Source: Tieghemostelium lacteum (Eukaryota; Evosea; Eumycetozoa; Dictyosteliales; Raperosteliaceae). Taken from it: a stretch of 64,000 nt of DNA. Each line of letters opens with the position of its first letter. Positions within the stretch are counted from its first letter, which is position 1. The stretch covers positions 287,665-351,664 of the forward strand of contig LODT01000034.1 in assembly GCA_001606155.1 (NCBI GenBank). Reading direction: 5' to 3'. This document shows positions 9,064-20,200 of the stretch, piece after piece. The notes under the pieces were generated by a model. It ran no database searches, had not been told where the DNA came from, and was given only the letters and a program-made list of their open reading frames with translations. Both the position numbers and the translations under genes were made by a program.

Positions 9064-10509
9064 ATGAACAAAATATTATTAATATTAGTCATTTTAGGAC
9101 TTGTTCTTATTGTTCAAAGTGAGACACAAGAAATTAGTAGATTAGATAGATTTGTAAAGTGGTCGAGTTATTATAGAAAAGCACCAGCACTTGTAAAGGA
9201 ATTTAGTCATGATATTAGTAAACAAATTCAAAAGAGTTTAGGATCAGAAGAATCATTAGACATTAAAGAACGTGGTTTATTTGCAACTGACAATATCAAA
9301 GAGGGTAGTGAAATTGTTAGTATACCATGGGTTAGTATACTTTCAATGAACTTGGTATCCGTTGAAATCAATCAACTCTATGATAATATAAAATCATTGA
9401 ATATAACATCAGAAGATGCTCTGGCAATTGGATTGATGGTTTATAGATATTGTATGGATCAAGAGTCATTTGATATCAAACCATGGATACATATACTTCC
9501 TCAGAGTTACAATAACGCATTATATTTCGAGGAAGAGGATTTTGAATATCTTAAAGGAAGTCCAGCATTTGTTCATGCTCGAATCGAACAAGAGGAGACT
9601 AAGTCTAGTTTTGAGACTCTGGATAAACAGTTGTTTAATCACCCTTATTTTTCAAAGAGATGTCCAAAGATTCCAAAATTCACATATGATCACTTTAGAT
9701 GGGCTGTTGCTACTATAACCACTAGAAAAATCTATGTATCTGACGAAAACGATGATGAATCACAGGGATTAGCAGTTATAGTACCACCTATAGTTGACTT
9801 TGTAAACTATAACGCTGACCCAAATGCCTACTATGAAATGAGTGATGATGGAGGAAATCTTAAGGTATTCTCAAGTAAACGTATAGTTAAAGGAGAACAA
9901 GTTACATTTAACTACGGTTCACAGGAATGTAATAGTGACTTGTTTATTGATTATGGTTTTGTAGATTTCTCTGAAAATGCATTACAATGTGTAAATATCC
10001 TCTACGATGAACTTTTAGAGACTATTACCAAAGACGATAACAAGAGAATAGATAAACAATTGATTCTTAGTAAATTCTTTTTTGATTCTCCACAAGGTGC
10101 ACCCAGACTGAAACTCTTTAAGGATTCAATGACTGAAGAGTTACTAAAAATATCAAAATATATGGCATATAAATCATCTTCACTTCTTCCTTATCTAAGA
10201 TCACTAGTTGAAATGAAATTATCACATTATCCAACTAGTGTAGCTGCTGATATTAAATTCTTAGCATCTCCAGAATATCAAAAACTATCTTATCGTTCAA
10301 AATTGGCATTCCAAGTAACCTACAGAGAAAAACTAGTACTTCAAGAGATTGATAAAATGTTAGAAAATCAAATTGATGAAACACATCAAGAAACAACTCA
10401 ACAACCTACTCCAACACCAACACCAACACCAACACCAACACCAACACCAACACCAACACCAACACCAACCCCTAACCCAACACACTCTTCTAGAAAAGAT
10501 GAACTCTAA
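9064..10509 (+). CDS. SET-domain protein with signal peptide and KDEL tail
   Basis: Protein of 481 residues with three parts. Residues 1-20 (MNKILLILVILGLVLI...) are a clear signal peptide. Residues about 75-430 are a SETD3/Rubisco-LSMT-type SET methyltransferase plus substrate-binding domain: RGLFATDNIKEG, SIPWVSI, then PIVDFVNYNADPN and VTFNYGSQECNSDLFIDYGFV. Residues about 445-472 are a Pro-Thr repeat, followed by SSRKDEL at the very end. KDEL is the standard ER-retrieval signal, so the sequence predicts an ER-lumenal lysine (or histidine) methyltransferase. The canonical Asn-His of the SET cofactor pocket appears as NY (VNYNAD), which could change activity. The gene is intronless. The domain call is firm; substrate and activity are unknown. 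Confidence 0.88.
   Translation: MNKILLILVILGLVLIVQSETQEISRLDRFVKWSSYYRKAPALVKEFSHDISKQIQKSLGSEESLDIKERGLFATDNIKEGSEIVSIPWVSILSMNLVSVEINQLYDNIKSLNITSEDALAIGLMVYRYCMDQESFDIKPWIHILPQSYNNALYFEEEDFEYLKGSPAFVHARIEQEETKSSFETLDKQLFNHPYFSKRCPKIPKFTYDHFRWAVATITTRKIYVSDENDDESQGLAVIVPPIVDFVNYNADPNAYYEMSDDGGNLKVFSSKRIVKGEQVTFNYGSQECNSDLFIDYGFVDFSENALQCVNILYDELLETITKDDNKRIDKQLILSKFFFDSPQGAPRLKLFKDSMTEELLKISKYMAYKSSSLLPYLRSLVEMKLSHYPTSVAADIKFLASPEYQKLSYRSKLAFQVTYREKLVLQEIDKMLENQIDETHQETTQQPTPTPTPTPTPTPTPTPTPTPTPNPTHSSRKDEL
10411..10470 (+). repeat. CCAACA hexanucleotide tract coding Pro-Thr repeats
   Basis: About ten copies of a CCAACA unit inside the SET gene. They encode a Pro-Thr linker just before the KDEL tail. 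The tract is nearly pure, so its length probably varies between strains and would change the spacer between enzyme and retrieval signal without shifting the frame. Confidence 0.9.
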
Positions 10510-10633
10510 AAACACTCAAACACAATTATTTATTTTTTGACAAATAAAGCTTAAAACTTATAAATTATTACTAATATATAAATATATATATGTTTAAATT
10601 TAATTAGTATTTATTATTAATCGAAATCTAATC

Positions 10634-12208
10634 TTACTTGGGTAAGATAAATGCATAGTAATTGGAAAGTGCTACATTGAATTTGATGAAAGTTATTGGT
10701 TTAGACCAAGTATTCTCAGAGATATTATATGTATAGAGATCTTTACTAGCTGATGTGAATAAATGTAGAGTATTATCACCATCATAGTAGAACTTGGCTT
10801 TGTGATATTGAGAAGGTCCGATAATGTTTATAGTTGAGAGATCATAGATCTTTACCAATTGCTTAGTTTCTAGAGAGTATTGGTAGAATCTGTTTTCATC
10901 TAGAATATAGACACAATTCAATTTGTGAACATAAACACCAACAAATGATAATTTAATTGGGAATCCAACATCTTTGAGAATACAAATATTGGTGACTGTT
11001 TTGGTTGTTGTATCCAAAACATCTATACGATCAATAGCACCTCCATATGCCTTACCATAACCACCGACAACATAGATCTTATTTTCATGTACAGACAATG
11101 AGAATACACATCCTGCAACTGGAAGTGTACATGGCAACAATTCAAATTTCTCAGTTTTTACATTGAACCTCCAGATACTGTTCAAATGGGTTGAAGTAAG
11201 ACCATCAAATCCACCAAAAATGTAAATGGAATCTACGCCATCATAGATGGTAGATAGAGCACTATGAGGAATTGGTGATGCTCTGATTATCCAGCGTGGT
11301 TTAGCATCATCGTGATTCAACTCCCAAAAGTTGTTCTTAAAGAAACAATAGGTCTTATCAGCAAAGGAGTTACTTTGGTACATGTAATAAGTGTTCTTTT
11401 GCATAGAACATTCATTAGGCGACCCATGTGGCAACAATAGAGTCTTATTATAAATAGAATCTCTACCCCGAGTGAAAATCTCAGTACCTCTTTCACCAAA
11501 GACAATGATTCTGGTGCCCTTGGATTTTGATTTTTGTAAAAACAGTGAATCCAATAGAGTATTACTATTAGTTTCTGTGGCCTTGAGAAAATATATTTGA
11601 TATTTATCCAATTCCTCTTGTTTATCTTGATTCTTAGTCTGGGTTTCGGTTTCGGCAGTACCAATTTCATTTTTTTCTTTAAATATTTTTTTCGAGGAAA
11701 AATAAGACTGAATTAGATCAAATTTAATATTTAACTCTACATTTTCAGTTGGTAAATTGGAGTTGGATATTCTTTGAATGAACTGATGTGATTCTGAGAT
11801 TTGGTTATCCAATTTTGACAATTGTTCAGTGTAATACTGAATGTTATCGTCGTGATATGATTTCAATTCTCTTTTTAGTTCTACTTCTTTGTAATGCAAA
11901 GAATCATGTAGATTTCTAAAGTAATCAGTAATGGTGCTTAGTTGATTGTCATAGTGAGTGGTTATAGAGGTTTCAAATATAACTTTATTCTTTTCTTTTT
12001 CTTCAGTTTTCTGAGTGATTGCTGTTTTTATATCTGATGCAACTGTCTTTATCTCTTTGAGAACATCTTCATAGATATCGTCTAGTGAACCTACTTGATG
12101 TTGTAAATGCCCTGAGAAACATCTAGAACATACTAAACACATACATGATGAACAATAGAGTTCTGCAACTTTTAAATGTATATTATTTTGACACTTTGTA
12201 TCTGCCAT
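10634..12208 (-). CDS. B-box / coiled-coil / kelch-repeat protein
   Basis: A 524-residue cytosolic protein. The N-terminal zinc finger of B-box type (residues about 5-45) has the C..H...C..C...C..C...H..H ligand order (YCSSCMCLVCSRCFSGHLQH). Residues about 45-160 form a coiled-coil stalk with the marker YFRNLHDSLHYKEVELKREL. The C-terminal half has kelch-like blades with IYIFGGFDG and IYVVGGYGK signatures. This architecture resembles a TRIM protein lacking its RING, so a scaffold rather than a ubiquitin ligase is likely. It is intronless and 240 bp from a paralog of the same architecture (12447-14030). The same stalk appears in two SH3 proteins at 46-48.5 kb. Confidence 0.85.
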   Translation of the reverse strand: MADTKCQNNIHLKVAELYCSSCMCLVCSRCFSGHLQHQVGSLDDIYEDVLKEIKTVASDIKTAITQKTEEKEKNKVIFETSITTHYDNQLSTITDYFRNLHDSLHYKEVELKRELKSYHDDNIQYYTEQLSKLDNQISESHQFIQRISNSNLPTENVELNIKFDLIQSYFSSKKIFKEKNEIGTAETETQTKNQDKQEELDKYQIYFLKATETNSNTLLDSLFLQKSKSKGTRIIVFGERGTEIFTRGRDSIYNKTLLLPHGSPNECSMQKNTYYMYQSNSFADKTYCFFKNNFWELNHDDAKPRWIIRASPIPHSALSTIYDGVDSIYIFGGFDGLTSTHLNSIWRFNVKTEKFELLPCTLPVAGCVFSLSVHENKIYVVGGYGKAYGGAIDRIDVLDTTTKTVTNICILKDVGFPIKLSFVGVYVHKLNCVYILDENRFYQYSLETKQLVKIYDLSTINIIGPSQYHKAKFYYDGDNTLHLFTSASKDLYTYNISENTWSKPITFIKFNVALSNYYAFILPK

Positions 12209-12446
12209 CTTATTGAAATACCAACAACAACAACAACAAGAACAAACACAATTAATTGATTAAAGTGGTTTAAAAAATGGATTCTAACTGATTCAAATCT
12301 AAAAAAATAGAGAAAAAAATTGGAGTTTTATTTTTATGTGGATATTTTTGTAAATCCAAGAAAAATCATAAATGATCAACTCAATATAATGGGATCTCCC
12401 AGAGGTGAACAATTGTTGTGAATAAAAACATTTATTTTACAAATTT

Positions 12447-14030
12447 TCATTCATTTTGATTTATAAAAGAGTAGTAATATGAAAATGTGACATTATTGGT
12501 AAGGAATGGTATCTTAAGCCATGTATTATCAATAATTGAGTACTGGAATAAATCAGCAGATGCAGTTGTGAGGAGATAAATGGTATCGTGACCGTCAAAA
12601 TAGAATTTACTTCTGTGCACTTGATTCTTATTGATATCAAATAGTGTTGAGAGATCACCCAATAAAGTCATCGATGAATTGGATTGTTGATACTTGTAGA
12701 ATTTAAAGAAATCTAAAATGTAAAATGTTTGTGTCGTTCCTATATATATACCAGTATTAATGTAGGAATGCTTCTGAATAAGTTCTTTCAGTTTACCAAT
12801 GTTTCTAATAGTTCTAGTATTGATATCAAATTCATCTATTCTGTCTATTGCTCCTGTTGGTTTACAATACCCTCCTAAAATATAAATTTTATCATTGTAT
12901 ATAGATAAATGAAATACACAACCTGCAATCTGAAGATTACCAACTAATTCAAATTTCTCAGTGTGGATATTAAAACTATAGATTGTGGATACATGTTGAT
13001 TTACAGATTCATCAAAACCACCAAAAATGTATATATGGTCACGACCATCATAGATTGTGGATAATGCGCTGTAGGGGATTGGAGAGTTGGTGCTAATTTT
13101 CCATTTGGTTTTAGCATCTTTGTCTGTGGTGTTGTGTGAGAGTAGCCACCATTTAGTTTTAAAGAACAAGTAGGTACGATCACGAATACTATTGCTCTGG
13201 TAGAGATAATAGGTGTTATGTTGACCTGAGAATGAAGGTGACTCAGGTGAGTCTTTAACCAACAGTGGCCCTTCTCTCTCAAGTTCCTGATTATTAGTGA
13301 GATTGTATTTCTCTACACCATTCTCTGAGTAACAGATAATGGCACATTTACCTTTACTTGCAATTGAACTAGTCTTAAACAGTTCAATACTATCCAGTAG
13401 TTTATTAGTGAGAAGATCAGTCTTTTTAAATGTATAGATTTGGTATCTGAAATCATTTACATTTTTGATATACTGTTGTTGATTGATATAGTTTCTAATG
13501 AATGCTGATTTCTCTTCATTGTTATTACTGCCATTGAGTGTAGGTGACGATGGAGTAGCAAGTTCTTTATTACTCTCTAAAGTCTGAAGTTTTTCAATGA
13601 ATTTATTAGATTCAGAAATCTCATGCTCCATCTTACTGATCAAAGTGGTAAAATGTTCAATATTATTGTCGTGATAGGATTTTAGTTCTCTCTTAAGATC
13701 AACCTCTTTGAAATGCAATTGATCGTGAAGTTCTCTAAAGTATTGACTGATAGCATCCACCTGTTTGTCATAGTGCAGTTGAATCTCTTTTTCAAACTTA
13801 TCTTTATTCATATCCTTGTCTGTCACCTTTAGTTGTATAGATTCTCTAATTTCCTGTGAAAAATCTTTGGATTCCTTCAAAACCTCTTCGAATATATCTT
13901 CTATACTTGTAACAGGGTGCTTGTGTGTGGATACACATTTTACACATACATTACAATTACAACTCTTACAATACAATTCTGGTGGTTTTAAATGTTTTTG
14001 TAATGTTGGGTTACACTTGTCGACATCCAT
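12447..14030 (-). CDS. B-box / coiled-coil / kelch-repeat protein, tandem paralog
   Basis: A 527-residue paralog of 10634-12208. The B-box reads CNPTLQKHLKPPELYCKSC then CVKC...H; the stalk has YFRELHDQLHFKEVDLKREL, followed by a Ser/Asn-rich insertion near residue 160 absent from its neighbour. Kelch blades contain IYDGRDHIYIFGGF and IYILGGYCK. Head-to-tail orientation, equal length and alignment from end to end point to tandem duplication. A role in cytoskeletal or membrane scaffolding is plausible from the architecture only. Confidence 0.85.
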   Translation of the reverse strand: MDVDKCNPTLQKHLKPPELYCKSCNCNVCVKCVSTHKHPVTSIEDIFEEVLKESKDFSQEIRESIQLKVTDKDMNKDKFEKEIQLHYDKQVDAISQYFRELHDQLHFKEVDLKRELKSYHDNNIEHFTTLISKMEHEISESNKFIEKLQTLESNKELATPSSPTLNGSNNNEEKSAFIRNYINQQQYIKNVNDFRYQIYTFKKTDLLTNKLLDSIELFKTSSIASKGKCAIICYSENGVEKYNLTNNQELEREGPLLVKDSPESPSFSGQHNTYYLYQSNSIRDRTYLFFKTKWWLLSHNTTDKDAKTKWKISTNSPIPYSALSTIYDGRDHIYIFGGFDESVNQHVSTIYSFNIHTEKFELVGNLQIAGCVFHLSIYNDKIYILGGYCKPTGAIDRIDEFDINTRTIRNIGKLKELIQKHSYINTGIYIGTTQTFYILDFFKFYKYQQSNSSMTLLGDLSTLFDINKNQVHRSKFYFDGHDTIYLLTTASADLFQYSIIDNTWLKIPFLTNNVTFSYYYSFINQNE

Positions 14031-14266
14031 TTATCTATTTGAAATTCAAAAAAAAAATAAGAGATACTTATTGAAAGTGTTAAATAAAAAAAATTAATTT
14101 AAAACAAAAATAAAAATTCTAAAAAAATATGATTTGTGGTTTGGGGAGGCTTTTTTAAGTTACTCAATTTCGGAATTTATATTTTATTTATATTTATATT
14201 TATTGTTGTTGTTGTTGTTGTTGGTAAAAGTAATCGTTTCTAAGAAAAGTGAGAGTTGTGGTTGGT

Positions 14267-17200
14267 TTACTTTTTAGTTGTACTAGATGGTGAGATTCTA
14301 AGATTAGAAAATTGATTCAAAAATAGTTTTGCTTGTTCAGAGAGAATATTACAACAGTCAGTGGAGGCAAAAGTCTGTAGAGATTCAATTATCAATTTAA
14401 GAGACAAATCAGTGGACTCTGATAGATTTTCAAGAAGTTCAATTTGTTTAATAGCATGTGTGAGACTTTGGAAATGTTTGTCCATATCAACATTGGATGA
14501 GCTGCTTGCTGAGGCACTTAATGACTGAATAGATGCAATATCTGTAGATACCTTCTCTTCAAGGCTGGTACAAGCTTGTCTTATATACTGATCATTATCC
14601 TTCTCACGAAGGAATGCCTTGATAATGGAGAAATACTCTTGATCTTGTAGAATATGAATATCAGAGAGTGCCATAGTGGAGAGTGATTTCTTTTCCTCTG
14701 GTTTCAAGAGTGTTAATACCTTAATGAGAGTTTGTTTACTTTGTTCAGTGGAGATAGTTTGCAAGTCTTTGATAATCTTTGTTAGAGCAATAGAGGCTTT
14801 GGCAGCGTCGTGTGGATATTGAGTACAGAGCATCACAACATCAAATGCAGTCTTTAAGTATTTTTCATTGACTTGTTGTTGTTGTTGTTGTTGATGATGT
14901 GCCAAAACATTTTGGTGATGTTGTTGTTGCATTTGTTGTAATAAACTATTGTTATTGTTATTGTTATTTCCAGGTACATATCTTTGAGTTGAGATATGTC
15001 CATCCTGTGGTTGATCAAAACCTTGAGTGACCATCATTGGTGATAATCTAGCAAGTTTGGCTTTCTTAGCATGGTGATCTAGGAATTGGAGAATGGTAAA
15101 ATCTGCAATTTCACAGGCAAATAGGTTAAGTAGTTTAACAGCTTTTCCATTGATACCATCAAATTGGTCTACAAAAGTCAAGAGAATGTGCAATAGTGGT
15201 TTGAAAGTTTGTTCGTTTTGTTGTACCATTTGGGCAACTTCATGGTCTGGTGATTGTTCAAGATTACCAACTACACCACTACCAGAAGCTACAGATGCAC
15301 TAGTAGATTTTGAACGCAATAGATTGAATAGTTTATAGAGTAAATCCAAAGCCTTCTCCAGTGAATCTTTCTGTACATTTTCACTGGTAACCTCTTTAGT
15401 AAGGAACTTGGATAATACAGTAATACCATGGTTCTGTACAAATACCATAGCCTCCTTCTTGGTAGGTGTCAAGATATCTAGTAGATGCAAACTGTTTGGT
15501 GAATAGAAGAACAAGTTGGAGAAGGAAAGATACCCATTCAAAAGTTTTGGAATGGCTTTAGGTCTCTTGGAAGCAACCAATTCAGCAAGCTTAAAGAGTT
15601 GAACGGCAATCTCAGTGTAATCACCACATTCACAGACAAGGAATTTGTTAGCCCATTCAAAGTTAGCACTGGATGTAATATAATCTAGATACTCATTATT
15701 TTGGAATGATGCAAGAGTATAGAGAATCTCGTAGAAATGTGGAAGTGATTTCTGATTAAACTGTTTCAATTCCTCTTTACTGGAGATACTGATAAAGTAG
15801 TCCATGAGTTTCTGTGAGATTTGCTCATTCTGGAACAAGATGGTGGTATTCTCTGTGGAATCTTTAATGGCATCGGCAATAAAGTGTGTGAGTTCTTGAC
15901 GATTACGATCGACATCAAAGTTACAGAACATCAAATCAGTAGTGATCTTGTAGAATTGATCAGCATATTCCTTTGCAAATACATCTTTACATTGTGGAGC
16001 CATAAGACAAAGTCTCAAGAGTTTAAAGTAATTGTCGAACTTGGGGTTTCTAGGATCACGTTCCTTCTTAATCAACTTCTTGCAACTCTTTAGTATATCC
16101 ATAAAGCTTCTAAACAACTGTACAACTTTCTCTTGTAATACCAAAATGTGTTGTTGCTGAGCTGGTGTTGGAGGTTGATCTTGTTTCATCAAACTAATAA
16201 ATGGATGTAAATCAGTGAGTTTGATAATCAAAGTGAAGGCTTCTGAACGTACATCAGGATGATCAGATTCAATAAGCCACAATGTCAACCAATCATTAAC
16301 ATTCTTTTTGAACCATTCAGCTGTTACAGGTGACTCTAAAATGTGGTCAATAAGTGCTTTAAAGTATGGGAAGTTAGACTTCTGACGTAACAGTAATTCT
16401 AGGTTCTGTAAAAAGGTTGGAACAATGAGATCCATACGAGTAGTTGCAAATTGGTCGTCTATAGTAATGAGACATAATAAAGCTTCCAAAGTACATTTAG
16501 TAGGTTCCATGGCGTCAATGTATACTACAAATTTCTCAGTAGTCTCCATATCATATTTACAAAGGTACTGAAGAATCTCAGTGGTTGCTTTAATATTCAA
16601 ACCCTCTCTTAAAGCCTTGCTAATAAAGATTGGGTTATAAACCAATTTGAGATCTTCATCTGGCATTGGAGTTTTTTCATCTTGATCATCGCCGTTTCCA
16701 TAGGTAACACAAGATCTAACAAGAATAGATATGGCATCCATCATCTTATCTAGAATTGGACTATTGTACTTGTCACCCATCTTGGTCTTCTTTTGTGGTG
16801 GATGTTTGATAGGTGACTCATCACCAAGATAGAAATCAATGAGTCTTCCAATGACTTGTCTTTCAATCATATATTTTCTCTCTGGGAATCCCAAAGTTGC
16901 AATCTCTCTAATCAATTGGAAGTAGTGACTAAAGTGTTTCCAATAGAATGGTGCTTCTTTAATGAAACTCAAATAAGCTTCCAAAAACTGTAGAATAATA
17001 GATTGTGGTCTATGATAACTTCCTTGACTGAACTCTTGACCATCTTCATCAACCATCTGATTCTTTGCCTTTTGTTTCTGACCTTGTTTTGGAAGATCTT
17101 GATCTTCAATAGATACCATTTCAGCATCTTGTGGCTTTTGTTGTTGTTGTTGTTGTTGTGGTTCAAAGTCTTCTTCAATTTCCTCCAATTCATCAGAATA

Positions 17201-20200
17201 ATTGGATTCAGAATCTTCAAGATACTGATCATAACGTTCTCTTTCTAGAGGAATCAAAGTTTTAATTACAGCCAAAATCAACTTCATCAAGGCTTCTCTT
17301 GGATCAATTGTAATACAAACTAAAAAGTTTTGTTTAATCCATGCACTGTCTTCAATAAACTGTTCGAGTAACCAGTAGCAACCTGCAGTGTGTTTCTCGT
17401 AGAGTCCAATGAGATAATTTACAACATCACCAAGAAGTTTTCTGTCCTTACTGTGAACTAAAGTCTCAATTAAGAATCTAGTACCCAGTTCAATGCTCTG
17501 GAATACCTGATCAAACTTCTCATCTTGTTGAGACCCTTGTGAATGTTGACTGGCACTCAAAGCACTCTTTTGGATAGCACCAGCAGTTGGAGGAATAGGC
17601 TCAAGTCTAATAATAGCATTAATGAAATTAAAGTAATTGCTATCAAAGATATTCTTATCATTTAAGAATTTCATATTCTTCTTCCAAACACTGCTAAAGA
17701 GGTCTCTTGGAACTAGAGAAGAAGCTTGAGATGGTGGAACATGTTGATACTTCTTAGTAAGGTCACCTTCAATAAAGGTACGCTCATAAAAGAGCATATA
17801 GGCGTTATTGACTCTTGGAGTGGAACGATAACTAATTTTACCTTGGTCTAGAGATATCTGATCATAACCACCAAAACATGCTTTACTGATATCCTCAGGA
17901 TTGAAAATCTCAGTTGCCTGATCGTTAAAGAGAATCCAACGTCTTGGTTGACCTTCAATCAGAGGTTCTCTCTCCTTGATATAACTGTAATAGTGACCTG
18001 AATCAGCAGTACCTGTATGAACGAGAATACCAGCTAGATCGTATTGGTAGTATCCAGGTGGATGTGAAGGTGTCTCTTCTGGAATTGGTTCACCTTGTAA
18101 CTTGGCCTTCTCTATTCGTTCCTTACGTTCAATAAACTCTTTAGTATAAGGTGACATATCAATAGTCATTGGGAACTTGAGTGCATCATTGAGTTTGGTT
18201 CTCTTCATTAAATCGAGATCAAATTCAAAACGCTTATTATGGATAATCAAGTTGTTTGGAAGGTTTTTGATACAACGTCTCATCAAGGCTTTGACTTTAG
18301 CGTTACATTGGGAACAGTGGTACTTATTGTCACCATCCAATGTCTCGGACTCTACAAACAATTGTAATGACTCTTGAATCTCCTTCTTGTTCTTGACCTC
18401 TACACTTAGAGTGTAGAATGGTTCTTCTCTCTCTGAAACATGGTTACACTCTTGAGAGATAAACTGATTGACATTTGAACCTCCAAAGAAATCCTGTAAG
18501 AGTTTCTCTTGTGAGGTACCTTTGAGTTGGTTCTCCAATCTGTCAAAAAGCATATTGAAAAACTCATCAACATCCATCTGTACATTAGTGTTTATAGGCT
18601 GACCATCATACTTGTAAGCCTGACAAAACTCTTTGGGATCATGTGACTTCTTTTCAGATTCTTGAAGATTACTAAATATGACTCTCAACTGATATAATAA
18701 GGATTCTTGTTGTTCTTGGATATCCTTGTATTTCTCTTCGGCTTGAACAATATTGAAACGGAACCCTGGAATCATAAAGAGCTGTTGCATAAGAGAATTG
18801 ATATAACAAGTGGCACCAAGGTTCTTTAAGCCTACATAACCACATTGTGATTTCTCATTGCCAGCTGGATAGTAACTCCACAATGTTCTCTTTTCATCTG
18901 GTTTGTGATGTTCCATTAGGAGACATGTCAACTCTCTAAAGTTCTCTTCTTGCTCTTTGGCTAACTCTAAAAGTACATCAAAGCAGATATCTCTGCTTTC
19001 CTTAACCTTGCATTTTGGTGGGCATTCAGGACCATGATTCTCAGCAGTTGCGATATCAAATAGACAGTTATGGAAAATCTCTTGAACTAGACCCTCCTTA
19101 TGACCAGCAATCAATTTGAATTCAACACCTCCATAGGTAATGAGAATCTTAACTAAAGAAAGGAACCCCATCAACACATAATCAGGTTGATACAATGCAA
19201 ATACTTCGACAATAGGTTGATTCTTGATCATTTTACAGAGTTTAAGTAACAGTTCTTCCAATTGTGCTCTGGTGAGTTTGTTTGTGGATTCTATAACAGT
19301 GGAGTTAAGATTCTCTTTCAAGAGATTACACAAGAGTTCAAAGTACTGTGAACATGTACCCAATGTTCTCTCCTTGTCAACAGTTGAAAACAACAAGGTA
19401 AATAACTGATTCAAAAAGAATGGTTGTGATCTAGCTGGTAATATCTTTTGACAAATTTCGTGAATTCCATAGGTTACACGGTCACGTATAAAAGTGTCAT
19501 TCGACTGTAATACCAAAGCACTGATCCAGACATTGATATCCTTGTGTGTGAAGAGTGTATCCAATAACTGATTTTGACTCTCCAACAAGATCAACATGAA
19601 TCTAACTAAATGTCCAATGACAATTGCATCTTCAGTCTCATGTGCCTGGAAGATCTCTACCTCTAAAGAATGACTAGCTTGCATATAAGTCAATGAAATT
19701 AGTCTATTCAAAATGTCAGCTGGGTTGGTTGTGATAACATTAAGATTACCCTTCTCAATAAATACCAAAATGACACGAAGAATCATATAGAAACAGACAT
19801 TTCTCTTCTGTCCCCTAGATGCAGATTGTAGATCAAACTGCATGAGAATGTTGACTAAATGTTGAAGACCACCTGTAGTTATAAATCTCTGTTTCCAAAG
19901 TAATCTTTCATTCTCAACATTTTCATCGGTAAATGGTGTGCTAGATACCAAGAATGAATCAATAATCTGAAGGGTATAGAGTAAACGGAAACTTGAAGTA
20001 GGATCTAATAGCTGATTCCAATTAAGAGTGCTTGTAACACCATTGGAAGAGGAATGGTCATCACTTGAACCTGTGGACAGGGTTGTAATCTGTTCCAAGA
20101 CCTTTTTGTTGACTGGAAGCAACATTAAAAGATCCCAAACATCTTGAGTTATAACAGGATCTGAATTATTAAGTAACTGGAATAATGTAGAGTAATGTAC

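Noticed and set aside
10634-14030. B-box genes as TRIM-type ubiquitin ligases
   Set aside because: No RING finger precedes the B-box in any of the four proteins, and the starts are well placed.
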